The position numbers were made by a program, and so were the translations under genes. From an uncultured Balneola sp. (lineage in GTDB: Bacteria > Bacteroidota > Rhodothermia > Balneolales > Balneolaceae): a DNA stretch of 64,000 bases. Under the pieces are notes generated by a model. That model ran no database searches, was not told the DNA's origin, and was given only the letters and a program-made list of their open reading frames with translations. Below, one piece after another: positions 39,845 to 49,879 of the stretch. Numbering within the stretch: position 1 is the first letter of the stretch; each line of letters begins with the position of its first letter. The DNA is taken from NCBI GenBank assembly GCA_913058495.1, contig CAJXQC010000003.1, positions 1-64,000 on the forward strand. The letters are read 5' to 3'.

Positions 39845-41389
39845 ATGAAAAGAATATTACTCTTCTTTATTGGAATCAGTGTGTCTGTGCATCTTCAGGC
39901 TCAGGATGGTGAATCACCTATATCGTATCAAAGTTTAGCAATCCAAATGAGTACAATCAATACAAACGGTGACGCTCAGTCTGCAGTGATCCCTTCCGTT
40001 TCAAACTTTAATGGATTCGGAAGCTTTCTAGATAACCCGGCTGCAATGGCATTATCTGATAAAAGCTTTTATAGTATTGGTTGGTTAAATCAAAGTAATA
40101 GTAAAGAAGATATTTATTTGGGCAACTCTACGAATAATGAATATTCGAATACTGAATTTGCAAATCTTGGACTTGTATACAAAGTTCCAACAGAAAAGGG
40201 AAGTTTTGTAATTGGAGGTGGCTATAATATTATTTCAGTAGTGAATGATGAGTCTTTTATTGATGGCTTCAATAATTCAAGTTCTATAACAGATGCTTTT
40301 GCCGATCAAGGAAGTGGGTACGAAGATATAGCATTTAATGCATTTGCGACTGATTTCAGGAATGAGATGAGTAATGAGATAGTGTCTATTTTAAGAGTAG
40401 ACGACAGACCATCAGGTTTTGATGGGATTAGCCAATTCGCTGACATCTCAAATACAAAAAATACAAGTGATATATCAGTATTTACAGCCACTGAATTTCG
40501 TAAGAATTTATTAGTAGGCGTTTCTTTAGGGTTTCTTACAGGTTCAATAAACTATGATCGTAGTTTCCAGGAATTAGATGAAACAAACTTATACTCTGAT
40601 GGAGCTATTCCTGCCAGTGGATCTAATCCTTCTACAGATATACATTCTATTGAGCTTACTGAAAGATTAGATACAGAATATTATGGTTTTATCGCTCGTG
40701 CAGGATTTATATATGAGGTAAATCCATCTCTTAACATTGGAGCAAGTTTAGCTCTTCCCTCAAAGTTGTTTGTAACAGAAAATTACTTTTCAGCTATTGA
40801 GACAGAATTCGATGATGGTACTTTTACAGAAGATTCCGATGACTTCCCAACTTCGTTGAGCAGTGAATTCAAGTATGCAGTTACTAAACCTGCAGAATTT
40901 AAGATAGGAGCAACCTTACAAGATATAGGAAACTTAAGCATTTCGGCATCGGCGGAGTATATCAGTTACAGTTCTACTAAAATTGATTTTACTATTGATA
41001 CAGGAGATATGGAACCAAGTGAAGTTGCAATGCTAAAGGATGATGAAGAAGCTATAAATTCTATAATTTCTGATACATATAATGATGTTGTAAATCTGAA
41101 AATTGGTGCTTCTTATTTATTTTCGAATCAAGCTAAACTATTTGGTGGGTATGAATTTTATCCTGAGAAAGAGAATGTCTTTACCTTTGAAGAAGTTGTG
41201 TACTCTGCAGGGCTATCATTTCCTTTGTCAAACAGTATTGATTTAAATTTAAGTGGGCAATATTCAAATCGTGACGACCGTTCTATCTTATATGAGTTTT
41301 TTAATGATTCAGGTCAAGTAGCTAAAAGCGAAATATTAAAAAGCATTGAAAGAATAAACTTTCATGCTGGACTCAAGTTTAGTTTTTAA
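39845..41389 (+). CDS. Outer-membrane beta-barrel protein (OmpP1/FadL-like)
   Basis: Signal peptide; FNGFGSFLDNPAAMALSDKSFYSIGWLNQSN and alternating strands ending HAGLKFSF. Confidence 0.7.
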   Translation: MKRILLFFIGISVSVHLQAQDGESPISYQSLAIQMSTINTNGDAQSAVIPSVSNFNGFGSFLDNPAAMALSDKSFYSIGWLNQSNSKEDIYLGNSTNNEYSNTEFANLGLVYKVPTEKGSFVIGGGYNIISVVNDESFIDGFNNSSSITDAFADQGSGYEDIAFNAFATDFRNEMSNEIVSILRVDDRPSGFDGISQFADISNTKNTSDISVFTATEFRKNLLVGVSLGFLTGSINYDRSFQELDETNLYSDGAIPASGSNPSTDIHSIELTERLDTEYYGFIARAGFIYEVNPSLNIGASLALPSKLFVTENYFSAIETEFDDGTFTEDSDDFPTSLSSEFKYAVTKPAEFKIGATLQDIGNLSISASAEYISYSSTKIDFTIDTGDMEPSEVAMLKDDEEAINSIISDTYNDVVNLKIGASYLFSNQAKLFGGYEFYPEKENVFTFEEVVYSAGLSFPLSNSIDLNLSGQYSNRDDRSILYEFFNDSGQVAKSEILKSIERINFHAGLKFSF

Positions 41390-41430
41390 TTGGTTGACAA
41401 GAATTTACCCAAATACCTCCGTAGTTAGTT

Positions 41431-41468
41431 GAGACCGTTAGTTTTGAACGACTTACGGTCTCTTTTTT
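41431..41468 (+). terminator. Rho-independent terminator
   Basis: GAGACCGT...ACGGTCTC followed by TTTTTT. Confidence 0.8.
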
Positions 41469-41494
41469 GAGAAATGTATAGGAGTCTATTTCCT

Positions 41495-42580
41495 TTACAT
41501 CCAGTCTTTTCTCTTGAAGTATATAACCATTCCAATGGTAACCGAGATCATTACGCCCCATGCGATAGGATAGCTATACTGCCAACCCAGTTCCGGCATG
41601 TACTCAAAATTCATTCCATAAATTCCGGCAATAAAAGTAAGAGGTATAAAAATAGTGGCAATGATGGTAAGCACTTTCATCACCTCATTCATTCTGTTGC
41701 TGATATTTGTTTGATACATATCATGCAAACTGGAAACCATTTCACGGTTATTATCAAGACTGTCTACAATCTGTAAAGTGTGATCAGAAACGTCTCTGAG
41801 AAACAGTTTGGTTTCGTCTTTTACAAGCGGTGATTCATCTCTGGTGAGTGAGTTTATACTGTCTCTTAACGGCCAGATACTTTTTCTGAATTGAAGAAGC
41901 TGTCTTCTTATTTTGTGAATGGAAGATAAAGCATTGCTGTCATCACCCGACCAGAGTTCCTCTTCAATTATTTCGATATTTTCATTTAATTCTTCGAGAA
42001 CAGCGAAGTAGTAATCAATAATGATATCCATCAAAGCGTAAGACATATAATCAGGCCCGCCTTTACGCATACGTGTATTTTCTACTGCTAGGCGCTCTTT
42101 GATAGGAAGAAATATTTTACGTTCGGATTCCTGAAATGAAAAGATGAATTTCTCAGTAAACACTATACTAACCTGTTCCTGTTGAAGAACTCCATCTTCC
42201 ATATAGAGCATTTTTAATACGATGAAAATTTGTTCTCCGTAATCCTCAATTTTTGAACGTTGAGTAGTGTTTAGAATATCTTCCTGAATTAATGGATGGA
42301 AATCAAATTCATCCCAAAGCTGCTTCAGATATTCAATATCGTGTAATCCTTTAACTTGAACCCAGGTCGGGTTTGAAGTATCAACATAGGGCTTACATTC
42401 TTCTATGGAGGTGATTTTTTTAATATCCAGGTGAGTATTACTGTAATCATGTATTTCAATGATCATATCTTCCAGTTTTTTCTCGCCAATGTGTGTTAGC
42501 GTGCCCGGAGCGCTACCGATCTCTTTTCTGAAGAACTTATTTTTGATCCTGACAGGAGATAATTTTTTTCTAAAACTCAT
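41495..42580 (-). CDS. corA: CorA-family Mg/Co transporter
   Basis: C-terminal IPLTFIAGIYGMNFEYMPELGWQYSYP; probable start MSFRKK at 42580. Confidence 0.93.
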   Translation of the reverse strand: MSFRKKLSPVRIKNKFFRKEIGSAPGTLTHIGEKKLEDMIIEIHDYSNTHLDIKKITSIEECKPYVDTSNPTWVQVKGLHDIEYLKQLWDEFDFHPLIQEDILNTTQRSKIEDYGEQIFIVLKMLYMEDGVLQQEQVSIVFTEKFIFSFQESERKIFLPIKERLAVENTRMRKGGPDYMSYALMDIIIDYYFAVLEELNENIEIIEEELWSGDDSNALSSIHKIRRQLLQFRKSIWPLRDSINSLTRDESPLVKDETKLFLRDVSDHTLQIVDSLDNNREMVSSLHDMYQTNISNRMNEVMKVLTIIATIFIPLTFIAGIYGMNFEYMPELGWQYSYPIAWGVMISVTIGMVIYFKRKDWM

Positions 42581-42611
42581 AGATATCTGATTAATTATGA
42601 AGAAAGTAAGC

Positions 42612-42645
42612 AAAAAAAATCCCCACACATAAAAATGTGCAGGGA
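42612..42645 (-). terminator. Rho-independent terminator
   Basis: Minus-strand TCCCTGCACAT-TTTT-ATGTGTGGGGA (two G-U pairs) followed by T8. Confidence 0.75.
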
Positions 42646-42668
42646 TGAATAAAGAAAAATTAAATCTG

Positions 42669-43340
42669 TTATTCTATTTCTCCTTTCTCAGCAGCTTCTT
42701 TGAGCTTCTCATTTGCCCAAATACCTATTTCAACTCTTCGGTTTTGTTGGCGACCGGTTGCTGTACTATTATCAGCTACAGGATCTGATTCTCCATAACC
42801 TATAATAGTCATTCTTTCAGCATCCACACCTGTAAAGGCAGCGTATTCTGCTACTGACTTTGCTCTGTCTTCCGAGAGCTTTTGGTTGTATTCTTCACTA
42901 CCTGTGTTATCTGTGTACCCGGAAAACATGATATTAGTGTCTTCATATTTTTGTAGAATTTCAGATAGCTCGGCGATATTTTCTCTTGAAGCATCTTTAA
43001 GCTGATAGGAATTAACATCAAAAAGGATTCCTGAATCAAAAGTAATTTTTATTCCTTCTCCGACTCTTTCAACTTTTGCTCCTTCAAGATCTTCTTCAAG
43101 TTCTCTGGATTGTCTGTCCATGTAATTACCAATAGCCGCACCTGATGCGCCACCCACTGCAGCACCGATGATTGCTCCGTTCGTGGTATTACCTGCAGCT
43201 TTACCTATTACCGCTCCTGCAAGAGCTCCTGCTGCAGCACCAATTGCAGTTCCTTTAGCGGTTTTGCTGATGCTGTCACAGCCTATAAAAGGCAAAGTTA
43301 ATATGAGTGCAAAAATACTTAATCTGGATAATGTCTTCAT
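42669..43340 (-). CDS. OmpA-family lipoprotein with glycine-zipper region
   Basis: IGAAAGALAGAVIGKAAGNTTNGAIIGAAVGGASGAAIGNYMDRQ; OmpA C-term FSGYTDNTGSEEYNQKLSEDRAKSVAEY. Confidence 0.92.
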   Translation of the reverse strand: MKTLSRLSIFALILTLPFIGCDSISKTAKGTAIGAAAGALAGAVIGKAAGNTTNGAIIGAAVGGASGAAIGNYMDRQSRELEEDLEGAKVERVGEGIKITFDSGILFDVNSYQLKDASRENIAELSEILQKYEDTNIMFSGYTDNTGSEEYNQKLSEDRAKSVAEYAAFTGVDAERMTIIGYGESDPVADNSTATGRQQNRRVEIGIWANEKLKEAAEKGEIE

Positions 43341-43433
43341 TTCAAATGTTTTGTTAGTATTATTTACATAATGGAACTCATTCTAAGCCTATGAGTTCCA
43401 TTTATTAACATCTTATCAAGATATCATCAAATG

Positions 43434-45971
43434 CTAAGCTGCTTGATCCCGTAATATTTCCAAAGGCGGGCGTGTGTGAATTCCTCTGGTATTCAATAAC
43501 CCGATGGTGAGAACCAAACCAATTAGAATTAGTGTCTCAATTCCCAGAATGGCAAAATTCGGTACAAAGTCGATATCAAAATAGAAGTACCCTAACAGAG
43601 CGCTGGCTCCAACAGAAAGAGTGAGACCGGTTAGAGCTGCCATGATTCCCAGAAATACATATTCAATGACCTGTATTTTGATAACCTGCTTTTGTTTGGC
43701 TCCCAATGTCCTTAATAAAACAGCTTCTCGTATTCTTTGATATCTGCTGGTTGCAGCCGAACCGGCCAGCACGATCAAACCCGTAATAATGCTGAACAAA
43801 CCAATGAACTGTATCACAAATGTAATTTTATCTATGAAATCACGAACGGTTTCAAGTACTTGTCCTATATCAATTGCAGATACATTCGGGTAAGCCTGAA
43901 CGATTTTTTGCTGTAATTCTAAAGAAGCCTCTCTGCTTGGAGTATTTAATGTTGTTGCAAAAAATTGTGGAGCAGGTTCAAGTACTCCTGTTGGGAAAAC
44001 CACGAAGAAATTAGGTTGCGGTGTTTGCCAATCAACAGTTCTTGTTCCAGCGATAAAGCTGGAAATTGGAATTCCCTGAACATCCCAAATTAAGGTGTCG
44101 CCAACCTGAGCATTTAAATCACTCATTAAATCAGTGGAGACAGAAATAGGAACAAGGTCTTCCGGATCTGTAACGGTTCCTATAAATGTGCCGGAATCTA
44201 CGGTCTCAGTAGAAATCAGAGAATCTCTGTAAGTAGATCGGTATTCGCGATTCAACGCCCAGCTTCTTGGTTTACGACTGGAATCAGCCATAAACTCGGC
44301 AACGGTAGTATCATTAATGGATTGCAAGCGCATAGTTACAATGGGCACATTTTGAAGCAGCTCCATGTCATTATCCAGAATGATCTTGTTTACGCCTTCA
44401 TTCTGATCGTACTGAATATCGTAAAGTGCAAGGTTTGGAAGATCCTGACCATCATCGAAATTAATGGTTCCCAAAAGCATGTCCTGCGTCAGATAAAGAG
44501 AACTTATTAATGTTACTCCCAGTCCAAAAGTGAGAAGTAAGGTAGAGGTTTGGTTATTCGGGCGATACAGGTTTGCCAACCCCTGTCTGAATTCATAACC
44601 AAAAGATTTAGGGTTAAACTTCTGTGCTCCTTTCATTATTAAAAAAGCAATTCCTGATAATAACAAAAGACAGAAAACGAGCCCGAGAGTAAAGAAAATA
44701 GCTGCTAGAATATCATTTAGCATTAACCAAGCATATCCAACTACAGAGATACCAATCAAACCAAATAAAGAGAACCTTGTTATCCAGCTAAGGAGTTTGG
44801 AAAGGTTTATATCAACAGAACGAAGAGTAAAAAGAGGAGATATTTTGCGAACGGCGAGCAACGGAAAAAGGGCAAAAATCAGAGAAATGGAGACCCCAGT
44901 AATTATTCCAATAAAAATTGAACTCCATGAGAGTGCTAACTCTATATCAACGGGAACAAAATCTTGTACCAAAACAGGTAGATAAAGCTGAATCAATGAA
45001 CCAATAAAAGCACCGATTGAAGATCCTATAAATCCCATAAATACAGCCTGGATCAAATAAATACTCATTGCTTGATTGGATGACGCTCCAACACAGCGAA
45101 GTACAGCTACAGTACTTATCTTTTGTCGGATATAAACAAATATAGAGCTGGCAACACCAATCCCGCCGAGTAGCAATGCTATAAACCCAATCAAGTTCAG
45201 GAAGTTCGACAAATACAGGATAGCTTCGCCAACTTCTTCTTTTCGTTCGGCTACGTCATCATAACCAAAACGTACAGAATCGTTCATGGCATCCAGAGTC
45301 GCTTCCACAAGAATTGGATCTGTCCCTTCCGGATATTTTATATAGGAAATATATTCAAGCTGACTTCCGCGTTGAAGAAGTCCTGTTGCTTCGATGTTCT
45401 CTTTGGGAATATAAATTCTTGGACCAAAAAAAGAAGCAGCAACCGGTTGACCGGGAATTTCCTGTAAAGCTCCTGCAATTTCATATGTTAATAATCCGAT
45501 CTTAACAGAATCACCGGGTTGTAATCCGAACTGAAGTAAAATTGGTTCATCAACCAAAGCTCCTGCAGTTTTTTGAAAAGTTTCAGAAGCAGATTGAGGA
45601 TCGGTTTTAAGCTCGCCGTAATAAGGAAAATCGCCTTCCAAGGCAGTTATTTGAGAAAGTCTTGTAGTCCCTGATTTAGGGAAGTAAGCCATTGAAGTGA
45701 AACTTAAAGCATCCGAGCGTTCTCCACCTAAGGAATCGAGATAAGTCTCCAATTCGTCGTGGAACGGGGAATTTTTTTCAACTTCAAGATCGGCGCCAAG
45801 CAGTTCTTTTGATTGTTCATTTATACTATCATTGAGATTCTCTCTGAAGGAGCTGATCGCCACCTGAGCAGCTACACCAACGATTATAGCTGCCAGATAA
45901 AGAAATAATTTCTTTCTGTTGGAGCGGGAATCCCGCCATGCCATTTTAAAGATCCAGAATAATTTATTCAC
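43434..45971 (-). CDS. FtsX-like ABC transporter permease
   Basis: Two FtsX-type permease regions (ASSIFVYIRQKISTVAVLRCVGASSNQAMSIYLIQ; TSRYQRIREAVLLRTLGAKQKQVIKIQVIEY); overlaps ATPase gene by 4 bp. Confidence 0.9.
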   Translation of the reverse strand: MNKLFWIFKMAWRDSRSNRKKLFLYLAAIIVGVAAQVAISSFRENLNDSINEQSKELLGADLEVEKNSPFHDELETYLDSLGGERSDALSFTSMAYFPKSGTTRLSQITALEGDFPYYGELKTDPQSASETFQKTAGALVDEPILLQFGLQPGDSVKIGLLTYEIAGALQEIPGQPVAASFFGPRIYIPKENIEATGLLQRGSQLEYISYIKYPEGTDPILVEATLDAMNDSVRFGYDDVAERKEEVGEAILYLSNFLNLIGFIALLLGGIGVASSIFVYIRQKISTVAVLRCVGASSNQAMSIYLIQAVFMGFIGSSIGAFIGSLIQLYLPVLVQDFVPVDIELALSWSSIFIGIITGVSISLIFALFPLLAVRKISPLFTLRSVDINLSKLLSWITRFSLFGLIGISVVGYAWLMLNDILAAIFFTLGLVFCLLLLSGIAFLIMKGAQKFNPKSFGYEFRQGLANLYRPNNQTSTLLLTFGLGVTLISSLYLTQDMLLGTINFDDGQDLPNLALYDIQYDQNEGVNKIILDNDMELLQNVPIVTMRLQSINDTTVAEFMADSSRKPRSWALNREYRSTYRDSLISTETVDSGTFIGTVTDPEDLVPISVSTDLMSDLNAQVGDTLIWDVQGIPISSFIAGTRTVDWQTPQPNFFVVFPTGVLEPAPQFFATTLNTPSREASLELQQKIVQAYPNVSAIDIGQVLETVRDFIDKITFVIQFIGLFSIITGLIVLAGSAATSRYQRIREAVLLRTLGAKQKQVIKIQVIEYVFLGIMAALTGLTLSVGASALLGYFYFDIDFVPNFAILGIETLILIGLVLTIGLLNTRGIHTRPPLEILRDQAA

Positions 45972-46696
45972 GCTACAGCTTCCCCTGAAGATTTAAAGAC
46001 ATCAGAATCGACTTCTCCGTTTTTCAATTTTATTACCCGATCACATTTATCCGCAAGGTCAAGATCATGTGTAACCAGTACTAGTGTTGTGCCCTGTTTT
46101 CTGTTCAAGTCAAATATCAGATTTTCGATATGTTCACCTGTTTCAGAATCCAGATTCCCGGTTGGTTCATCAGCGAAAAGTATTTTCGGGTTATTAATAA
46201 AAGCTCTTGCTACTGCAACCCGTTGTTGTTCACCACCTGAGAGTTGGGTAGGGTAGTGATGGGAGCGTTCCCCTAATCCTACTTCTTCGAGAAGTTCTAT
46301 CGCTCGTTCACGAACCTGATTTGTCGCTTCGCCACGTAGCTCTAAAGGAACCATAACATTTTCAGCGGCTGTGAGGGTGGGAACTAACTGAAATGTTTGA
46401 AAAACGAATCCGACGTGTCGATTGCGAACTTCAGCTCTTTGGTCTTCATTGAGGGGTTTTAAATTGATTCCGTTTAGTGTGACATCTCCGGATGTAGGTT
46501 GATCTAATCCCGCAGATAATCCCAATAAAGTTGTTTTCCCACTTCCTGATGGTCCAACAATTGCGCAAGAGATACCTTCTTCAATTTCGAAAGTTACATT
46601 GTCCACAACGGTAAGTGTTTTGTCTCCGCTTTTAAATTGACGGGTTAAACTTTCCAGTTTTAAAATATGATTCACAAGTATGTATTTTTTTGTCAA
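45968..46696 (-). CDS. ABC transporter ATP-binding protein (LolD/YbbA-like)
   Basis: Walker A GPSGSGKTT, QLSGGEQQRVAVARAFINNPKILFADEPTGNLDSETG. Confidence 0.93.
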   Translation of the reverse strand: MTKKYILVNHILKLESLTRQFKSGDKTLTVVDNVTFEIEEGISCAIVGPSGSGKTTLLGLSAGLDQPTSGDVTLNGINLKPLNEDQRAEVRNRHVGFVFQTFQLVPTLTAAENVMVPLELRGEATNQVRERAIELLEEVGLGERSHHYPTQLSGGEQQRVAVARAFINNPKILFADEPTGNLDSETGEHIENLIFDLNRKQGTTLVLVTHDLDLADKCDRVIKLKNGEVDSDVFKSSGEAVA

Positions 46697-46843
46697 ATAA
46701 CATTCAACTAAGATATATTCATTCCAAGTTTTCAGGTTATTTTAATATTGGTTAAACATCCAAAAGGGGAACAAATCCGTACTCTTAGAATAGAAATAGT
46801 AGCATAGATACTAATTTCATTTAATAGGGTTTTCGGTTACGAA

Positions 46844-47266
46844 ATGTTGGCAAATAAGTTAGAAATAAATAAAAAGGATGAAAACTTGTCATCAAAGTTT
46901 AACATCGTTCTTATAGACCAGAACGAAATGTTGCTGGATCTATTGGATCATGAACTTACCAAGTACAAAGGCTTTTCAGTGACACATACTTCTAATGGCG
47001 CTGAGTTTTTAAATAGCAGTGAAGTTGAGCCTGATCTTATACTAATGGATATGATCATGGAAGGGGTAAATGGTATTGAATTAATAAAAAAAATTAAATC
47101 TGAGGATAGATTTGCTGAAACAAAGATCATAATCTTGTCCGAAAAACTTAATGAACCCGTTGTTGAGCAATTAAAATCATTAAATGTTCATGATGTTATT
47201 CAAAAGCCTGCTAACATAGGAGAAGTGCTTTTTAAGGTTAAAAGATCTGTAAGAGATCAGATTTAA
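46844..47266 (+). CDS. Single-domain response regulator (receiver only)
   Basis: NIVLIDQNEMLLDLLDHELTKY, PDLILMDMIMEGVNGIELIKKIK, IIILSEK, VIQKPANIGEVLFKVKR; no output domain. Confidence 0.88.
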   Translation: MLANKLEINKKDENLSSKFNIVLIDQNEMLLDLLDHELTKYKGFSVTHTSNGAEFLNSSEVEPDLILMDMIMEGVNGIELIKKIKSEDRFAETKIIILSEKLNEPVVEQLKSLNVHDVIQKPANIGEVLFKVKRSVRDQI

Positions 47267-47334
47267 CAGGGACTTATATTATCTATTCTGAATCACAAAT
47301 ACTTTTTTTACTGCTTCTTGTATCGGTTATAATT

Positions 47335-48384
47335 TTGGCAATCGGTGCTTACTTAGCATTGATGGTCATAATCTCAAGGTTTCTAACATTAAGGGACAAA
47401 AAAAAATATCGGTCCCTAAAAAACAAATATTCTACTCTTGTTTTTGAATCGATGAGAAACAACAAAGCTCGTGAAGGCTTATTCGAGTTGCTAAGAACGA
47501 AATCGAAGCACATTCCTATAGTAAAAGAAGTATGTACTGAGCTTTTAAGAGATGTTGGAGGTGAAACTAAAAACAGTGTTATAGAGATTTTAGAGCACCC
47601 TTTGATCAAAGATCATTATCTGAAGTACTTTAATAGTTATAATAAAAAAAGGAAAGTTAAGAGCCTTCTTTATTTCAGAAGTATTAAAACACTTCCGGAT
47701 GCGCAGGAATCTAGAGCGGTATCTCTACTTGATCATCGGTTACACTATTTGGCACATGCTAGTGCTTTGGTAATTTTAGCTTCTGCTAAAGATAATTTGC
47801 ATGAATCTGTTTTGATAAAAATGAGCAAAAGATCTGAGGATTGTAAGTTTACTTTTGTTGAGCTTTTATGGGAATACTGGGATAATGAATTTATATCCAA
47901 ACAAGATAAGTTTATTTGTTTTCAAGTTCTTTTGGGTTCAGAAGACATATCTGTTGAGATGAAAGCATTATTAGTTAGGATAATATCCAGCTTTAACGAA
48001 AAAGAGTTTTCTATTTACTTTCTTGATATTCTAAAATTCCTGATTGAGTTAGATTTACAAAAAAAACATTATCCTTTTATGGCTGCATTGATCAGTGCAT
48101 TAGGTAAATTTGATTTTAAAACAGCGGAAAAGGAGATAATAAAAGCAATATCAGTTGACAACAAATCGGTAAAAATAGCAGCAATAAGAGCTTTAATTAA
48201 ATTCAAAACTACCAGGGCAATTCAGGAATTAGCAACTATTTATAGTACTTCTAAAGGTTACTTAAAAAAAGAGATCAGTTATTTGATAGAACACGATTCG
48301 GATCTCTCGAAACTTATAATTGGATCAGAAGTTACAGTAAAAAATATTAAAGACACTGAACGAGAGCTTAATCATGATTTTTGA
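47335..48384 (+). CDS. HEAT-repeat-like protein with probable N-terminal TM helix (true start possibly upstream)
   Basis: Helical repeats such as AEKEIIKAISVDNKSVKIAAIRALIKFKTTRAIQELATIYSTSKGYLKKEISYLIEH; ORF track start is TTG; frame open back to 47242. Confidence 0.7.
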   Translation: MAIGAYLALMVIISRFLTLRDKKKYRSLKNKYSTLVFESMRNNKAREGLFELLRTKSKHIPIVKEVCTELLRDVGGETKNSVIEILEHPLIKDHYLKYFNSYNKKRKVKSLLYFRSIKTLPDAQESRAVSLLDHRLHYLAHASALVILASAKDNLHESVLIKMSKRSEDCKFTFVELLWEYWDNEFISKQDKFICFQVLLGSEDISVEMKALLVRIISSFNEKEFSIYFLDILKFLIELDLQKKHYPFMAALISALGKFDFKTAEKEIIKAISVDNKSVKIAAIRALIKFKTTRAIQELATIYSTSKGYLKKEISYLIEHDSDLSKLIIGSEVTVKNIKDTERELNHDF

Positions 48385-49879
48385 AACCATCTTATTTTCA
48401 AGTTTTATTGATTCATTCAGCGATTTTGTTCTTGTATATTTTACTGCAATAAATGGATTTTATCTAACATTGGTAATAATCTCATTCTTTTATTTGAAGC
48501 TATTTAATCGGCAGAGAATAGCTTATGAGAGTAAAGGATTAATGAAGTCTGATCTTTATAAATCTGTCACAATTATTGTACCTGCATATAATGAAGAAAA
48601 AAATATTATTGAGAATGTGAGGTCATTAATGCAGGTAGACTTCAACGATTTTGAAGTTATAGTATCGAATGATGGCAGTACCGACGATACGCTCCAAAAG
48701 CTAATAGACGAATATGAGTTAGAGGAGTCAGATCTCTTTGTACCTAAAGGATTGAATTCAAAACCGATAAAAAAAGTATATAGATCAGGAATACACAACA
48801 ATCTGATTGTTCTTGATAAAGACAATGGTTCAAGAGCCGATGCTGTAAATGCTGCTATTAACATAGCTCATAAAGATCTGATCTGTACTATTGATGCAGA
48901 TTCCTGGCTTGAACAAAATGTACTTCGAAAAATGTTGAGAGCATTTATTGAGGATGATAAAACTATAGGGGTTGGGGGAATTATTCGGGTATCAAATGGA
49001 TGTGAGTTTGAGAATAATACAATGAAGGAGATTAAACTCCCCAAAAAATTGGTTTCAAAAATGCAGGTTTTGGAATATATAAGATCGTTTCTATTTGGAA
49101 GAATTGGATGGGATCAATTAAATAGCTTATTAATTATTTCAGGAGCATTTGGCGTTTTTGACAGAGAAGCAGTGCTAAAAGTAGGAGGTTATGATGTGGA
49201 GTCAATTGGTGAGGATTTCGAACTTACGTTAAGACTTCATAGACATTATAAAGAAGAGGGAATAGATTATAACATTCGTTTTTTCCCGGAACCTGTTTGT
49301 TGGACAGAAGTTCCGGCTACTTGGAATGAGCTTTCAAGTCAGAGGAACAGGTGGCAAAGAGGTCTTTTTGAAACTTTGGTTAAACATAAAAAAATGATTT
49401 TTAACCCTAAATATGGTTCAGTTGGGTTAATAGGTTTGCCTTTCTATCTCATTTTTGAATTGTTATCACCCGTAGTAGAATTTCTGGGTTATGCTTTGGT
49501 ACTGTTTCTGTTGATGACAGCAACATTGAATACTTCATTTGCACTACTGTTTTTTATCGCGGCTGTACTACTGGGAGTGGTGCTTTCCCTGAGCGCTGTT
49601 CTTTCTGATGAGTTTACCTATAAACAATATCCCAAAGTTAAAGATGCGCTACAGTTGATAGGCTTGGCAGTATTTGAGAATTTGGGATATCGTCAACTCC
49701 ATACCTGGTGGAGACTCAAAGGGATGTTTCATTATTTGAGAGGTAATAAGAATTGGGATTTAAAAGAAAGTGGTCTTTGGAAAAAAATTACAGAAGTCAC
49801 TCACTGGATATGGTTAGTGGTTATAAATGTTATAATTGCATTTTTATTTTGGTTTGGAATCAACGGAGTAGGATTATGA
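48374..49879 (+). CDS. Membrane-bound family 2 glycosyltransferase (PgaC/IcaA/NfrB-like)
   Basis: VTIIVPAYNEEKNIIENVRSL, VIVSNDGSTDDT, CTIDADSW, ISGAFGVFDREAVLKVGGYDVESIGEDFELTLRLHRH, QRNRWQRGLFETL, C-terminal TM helices. Confidence 0.93.
   Translation: MIFETILFSSFIDSFSDFVLVYFTAINGFYLTLVIISFFYLKLFNRQRIAYESKGLMKSDLYKSVTIIVPAYNEEKNIIENVRSLMQVDFNDFEVIVSNDGSTDDTLQKLIDEYELEESDLFVPKGLNSKPIKKVYRSGIHNNLIVLDKDNGSRADAVNAAINIAHKDLICTIDADSWLEQNVLRKMLRAFIEDDKTIGVGGIIRVSNGCEFENNTMKEIKLPKKLVSKMQVLEYIRSFLFGRIGWDQLNSLLIISGAFGVFDREAVLKVGGYDVESIGEDFELTLRLHRHYKEEGIDYNIRFFPEPVCWTEVPATWNELSSQRNRWQRGLFETLVKHKKMIFNPKYGSVGLIGLPFYLIFELLSPVVEFLGYALVLFLLMTATLNTSFALLFFIAAVLLGVVLSLSAVLSDEFTYKQYPKVKDALQLIGLAVFENLGYRQLHTWWRLKGMFHYLRGNKNWDLKESGLWKKITEVTHWIWLVVINVIIAFLFWFGINGVGL

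Noticed and set aside
49753-49875. 41-aa N-terminal extension of the YaiO-like ORF
   Set aside because: Overlaps the end of GT2 in another frame; the ATG at 49876 gives a proper signal peptide and an ATGA overlap.
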